A program made the position numbers and the translations under genes. Below, piece after piece: positions 60,361-64,000 of a stretch of 64,000 nt of DNA (positions are counted from its first letter, which is position 1; every line of letters starts with the position of its first letter). This DNA comes from Gari tellinella. Its lineage: Eukaryota > Mollusca > Bivalvia > Cardiida > Psammobiidae. The stretch spans positions 42,323,623-42,387,622 of the forward strand of contig OV277861.1 of the NCBI GenBank assembly GCA_922989275.2. Direction: 5' to 3'. The notes beneath the pieces are model-generated. The model made no database searches. It saw only the letters and a list, made by a program, of their open reading frames with translations, and was not told the DNA's origin.

Positions 60361-60440
60361 CCAAATGTAACCTTCTGATTGAACCCTTTGGATACGGAAC
60401 AGCTATCGCTTGCCTTTGTGTGCAAAACTCAAAGTTTTGA
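60361..60440 (+). CDS. Candidate terminal exon of a small Cys-containing secreted peptide
   Basis: The acceptor is AGCTCTTTCACAG, phase 1 in. The 26 codons contain A-K-C-N, then F-G-Y-G-T-A-I-A-C-L-C-V-Q, and end at TGA 60438-60440. AATAAA follows 7 bp later (60448-60453). The closing G-x-G...C-x-C resembles the end of CS-alpha-beta peptides such as defensins, but three cysteines are too few for that fold, so another exon would be needed. The alternative acceptor CATATAG (ends about 60328) would add one more cysteine. It is tentative: the match rests on phase, stop, polyA signal and cysteine pattern only. Confidence 0.3.
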
Positions 60441-60447
60441 AGTTTGA

Positions 60448-60453
60448 AATAAA
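60448..60453 (+). promoter_or_regulatory. Candidate polyadenylation signal AATAAA
   Basis: AATAAA 7 bp after the stop of the candidate terminal exon. A 3' UTR this short would be unusual, so the signal could be coincidental in AT-rich DNA. Confidence 0.3.
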
Positions 60454-61275
60454 GAAATACTGGTACATATGTACAAAGTACGAATGCCAAATCGTTTGGA
60501 CTCTGATCTGGATCCAAACTGTTCGCATAGTCGATTTAGTTAGTCTGTGGCAGTGAAAGAATTGCAGTGGAGAAGAGTAATTCTTTCCCAATAAACGCGT
60601 TTATGCTGAATAAATGATGTCTATTCCTTCTTTTAAACAGAAAACAGTCAATTACTGACGATTGTAGTCACGAATAACGAGCTTTACTCGATTGACAAGA
60701 TTGCAATATTTAGTGATATAGCGTAATCGGGTCGCCAGCAAAATTAACCAAATGATCCCTAGCGACGAGAATACTCGTCCTGTAGAAAACAATGTACTTG
60801 TAAAGAATACATGTGTCCTAATCAAAAAGTGTAGACCCTCTGCCCGGGTCAGTTTGCAAATATATTGTAGACAACAGCCCTAAATAATCATAAATGTAAT
60901 AGACTTAATTAAGAACCGGGATTATATATTAACTCACTGAGCCCTAGTGACGCATTTATGCGTCATTTACCAAATGTGTACCAGTGAAGAGGACACTTGT
61001 CCTATGTAAACAGTGAAGTTCCTGATCAGAGGGTTCCTGCAGGAGCTCTCTGAGCAGGGACTTCACTGTTTGTCAATTCGATTTATTACAAAAAACAATC
61101 CTTACTTGTATAAAAAAGGACCAGCCTTTATTGCAAGCTGGAATTGTCCGCTTTAAGTTTTAGGGGATAATGAGTTAAAAGTTTCAGAAAACAATGCATG
61201 ATGTATCTAGTGATTTCGTCATATTAATTGTTACAGGCAACCTGTTTTCAATACTCTGCCAATAAACATCATTGT

Positions 61276-61535
61276 TTAATCCTTTACCCATAGCCTATGT
61301 CTAGTTTTAAAGACAAGTGAGCACTTAAAGCAGGTTGAAAGTAAAGCAGAATGCGCCTTCAAGGACATTCTGCTTTACTTTCAGCCTGTTTAAGCTACCA
61401 TCTGCTAGGAATTGTAGAAACAATTTATTGTGGTACATGTTCATTACTCTATACAGTAAATTAGAACTATTTTCTTCAGGGTAGGAATAAATGAAATACG
61501 CTAAAAGGCGCTCTTTATGAGGAACGTGTTCAGTT
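61276..61535. mobile_element. Family-E MITE
   Basis: TTAATCCTTTACCCATAGCC start, hairpin AAAGCAGAATGCGCCTTCAA mirrored, then AGGAATAAATGAAATACGCT. Shorter copies at 3590-3668, 3780-3870, 4060-4160, 10112-10260, 15795-15935, 39425-39530, 50560-50680 and 59400-59560. Confidence 0.65.
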
Positions 61536-62277
61536 TAAAGGCGTTTCTTTTGGGGAAAGTATATTGACTTGCACACTATAAGCATAGAGGCCGAGTAATG
61601 GCTACACGGTTTCATTGACCTTTGTGGCAAGAATGAATGAAACACAGAAAGACATGCGTTACGTACTGTTATCTGAACTATCCAATTTAATTACTACCTC
61701 TATAGTGGGTGATTAGAACACTCCCCTGCAAAGACAACCCAATGTGACAATTAAATTATTTGATATTGGCACCATTATGCCGAGATCAAAGAAGATTAAT
61801 ATAGCTGCCCATGTTCTCTCTTTTCGCCTGCTTTTAGGCGAAGGTCATTCGAAATATGTTCGAAAAAAATGTCAGACAGACAGACATATAGGTAGACATT
61901 TGATATATGTATGTATTTTAATAAGGGATTCAGAAAAAAAAACCAGACATATTTACGAGATAGACAAGCAATCGCACAGACGGAGATATACATGTATACA
62001 TACAAATGTATATACAGAAAAAACGCATTGACATAAACGCGGTCAGACAGAGGGAAACAGACAACACAGAGACAATGGTAATAAAGCGTTTGGGTAGAGT
62101 CTGAAACCGTTATCAAGCATGTGATAAATCAGATTTTGAGAAAAAAGTTCAAAGCTGAACAATCGAAAGTTTGAGAACGATCTCAGACTCAACTCAGACG
62201 CTTTATTTAACTGGGACAAGACAGACAGCGAGTTAACTTAATATTTACTGACAGCGAGAGGCAAGAGGGACAGAGAA

Positions 62278-62355
62278 ACATATTGACGGCCAAACACTCC
62301 TACACAGACACAGACACAGACACAGACATACAGACAGACAGGTACATAGAGACAG
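62278..62355 (+). repeat. (CAGACA)n repeat
   Basis: ACACAGACACAGACACAGAC and related CAGACAGACAGG. Similar looser CAGACA repeats at 61872-62060. Confidence 0.85.
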
Positions 62356-62440
62356 ATAGAAAGTAACAGAGGCAGAGACAGAAGCCTAAATTTTGCTGCT
62401 ATGTTTCCTATCCGACGAATAGCCGGGATATTCCTCCACA

Positions 62441-62900
62441 TACAGTGGAGAAAAAGTGACCGCCCATTTAAACGCAAACGAAACGCACATGCATTTACAA
62501 TAATGCGTAGAAATATACATTGGTTTTTAAATTCCAACGTTTCATTCTAATCTGAGTAACATACAGTTTGGAGCCTGATCAGATGCCGGGTTAACCGGCG
62601 TCTTATTTTGCTCCAAACGTTTTGCAATGGAAATAGTTGTATACAGTAGAACCTCTCTATAACAGCCACTAAGTTTTGTTGATTATTGGGTGTCTAAGAC
62701 CGGTGACTGCTTAAAGCAAGGTGACAGTGAAACAGAAAGCTCCTTTAGGAGCTTTCTGTTTTACTGTCACATTGCTTTAAGCTGTCACCTGTCATTTATA
62801 CAATCAAAAAGCCCTCGTTATAGTGGCTGTTATAGAGAGGTTTTACTGTATAACCATAAACGCGTTTATTGAGAAAGAATAACGTCTCCTGCATTGTAAT
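62441..62900. mobile_element. MITE-A interrupted by MITE-G
   Basis: The left part starts TACAGTGGAGAAAAAGTGAC and runs to GGAAATAGTTGTA. The right part resumes TAACCATAAACGCGTTTATT and ends TCCTGCATTGTA. Between them lies a complete MITE-G (62641-62851), so MITE-G jumped into MITE-A here. Confidence 0.8.
62641..62851. mobile_element. MITE-G, full palindromic copy
   Basis: TACAGTAGAACCTCTCTATA start and TATAGAGAGGTTTTACTGTA end; inner hairpin AAAGCAAGGTGACAGTGAAA / AGAAAGCTCCTTTAGGAGCTTTCT. TA on both sides. Confidence 0.82.
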
Positions 62901-63204
62901 ATATAATTGACCATGTATAGTGGGGCAGACATGTAGCATTACGGTGGGGAGGGAAGGGGAGATTAGCACGAGGTCACACACAACCCTACATTAGATCATG
63001 AAATACGAATACATAAGTTTTTTGTTTATCTCAGTTTTCTGACGAACTTGAAAATTGCCGTGTATGTAACAAGCCATAGAGAACGTGGCCCATAAATAAT
63101 CATAAATGACCTAGTGTCTTCTTTAAGCATGATATAATACGTGTTTATAAATATTACTCAGGATCGGATCAAGGATCTCATTGATCTCATTTGATGGCAC
63201 AATG

Positions 63205-63465
63205 TATAGTGCTCTGTCTCTGCAACAGCACCCTATTGTTGTTCGGAGGGGATATTATAGGAAGGGAAAATTAATACTCTTAGCTTGCTGAAATTTAGGT
63301 GGATTTACTTTTGTTAACAGTTTGAACCCAGATCAGAAGCCACGTCACGGTCTGGTCTGGGTTCAAACTGTTTGTCACTCGTCTTGATGTTTCTCGTTGA
63401 GACGACAATTTTAAGCAAATAAGCAGACGATATTGCGGCAGTGAAAGGGATAGACACAGCGATTA
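63205..63465. mobile_element. Family-F MITE
   Basis: AGTGCTCTGTCTCTGCAACA start, core AACAGTTTGAACCCAGATCA, then AGACGACAATTTTAAGC and GCAGACGATATTGCGGCAGT. Confidence 0.6.
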
Positions 63466-64000
63466 TTATTATTATTATAATTCATTTCTTCAGTTAAAAT
63501 ACCTAAATTTTAAATTTCAGAAATAAATGCAAACGACATTTACATTTAGCACATGGCTTGGAGCTCTCGGCCAATCAGAGGCCTCAAAAACCTGTGAATA
63601 TATCGTTTATTTTACAAAAACACACTGTTCACTTATTCCAAGCTTCCGTCATATCAAGGCAATTTGACGTCACAACCCTAGATCGGAGGGGACCTGCACT
63701 CGCTTGATGACGTCATATTATGTACAGTGAGACCTAAACTTTAAAGCAATTAATAATGAATTGTGCTTACATATAGAGCTTCAATAAGCGTTATTTATGT
63801 TGGTGTTAAAGCATGCTTAATGTCTCAAACTGCACATTGAAATAACCTTTCAATTTAAGTAAAGTATTACAAATAAAATGACTTTTTCGTCTAAAACAAA
63901 AAGTAGAAACGTATGGTCTTCTTGTTTTCCTCGAGCCCAAGCCAGTGCTAAATAGGTTAGACCACGGTTGCGCGCGAATAAACGACATAGTTCTCGGGGG

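Larger units (their letters stand above)
60455..64000. other. Terminal region, repeats and no supported gene
   Basis: 60455-60940 mixed MITE-A fragments; 60945-61180 palindrome of the GAGCCC type; 61276-61535 family E; 61740-62060 CAGACA-rich; 62085-62210 family P; 62441-62900 nested MITEs; 63205-63465 family F; 63480-64000 AT-rich with no feature seen. Confidence 0.5.

Overview
The window is eukaryotic. Coding sequence is split into short exons with GT..AG borders, the rest is AT-rich and packed with short palindromic transposons, and there are tRNA-derived SINE heads and a 5'-truncated LINE. The LINE reading frame and the palindromic MITE families resemble those I know from bivalve molluscs. 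I infer a bivalve or other lophotrochozoan genome; the species is not determined.

One large gene dominates the plus strand (3375-46086). I could join 30 exons by hand, with every junction phase agreeing and a total of 3,990 nt (1,329 codons plus stop). The model gives a signal peptide (exon 1), a cysteine-rich extracellular part of about 280 residues (exons 2-7), one membrane helix (exon 8, residues about 304-329), and a charged cytoplasmic tail of about 1,000 residues (exons 9-30) in which I recognise no catalytic domain. The extracellular part recalls a family of uncharacterised mollusc surface modules (W-x-S-S...R-G-x-W then Y-x-C-L-D). The function is unknown. Exons 11-25 are all symmetric phase-0 exons, and exons 12-14 are copies of one another.

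Layout: 1-3374 is upstream repeat DNA. 3375-17265 holds the ectodomain and membrane exons, including a tandem array of exon-3 acceptor copies interrupted by a 2.2 kb hAT-like element with an 8-bp target duplication. 17266-21949 is a large intron with a 2.15 kb foldback element. 21950-46086 holds the tail exons, with a LINE fragment in the last intron. 46087-46960 is the probable 3' UTR. 46961-59091 is intergenic repeat DNA. 59092-59146 is a second signal-peptide exon, which either opens a small cysteine-containing peptide gene ending at 60440 or a gene that runs out of the window.

At least seven palindromic repeat families occur. Most share a hairpin core (GCAAACAGT...GATCAGACGCC and its mirror) although their outer ends differ, and several share a second motif (GCAGACGACAAT). 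MITE ends repeatedly lie 7-30 bp upstream of 3' splice sites. No CRISPR array, rRNA or intact tRNA was seen.
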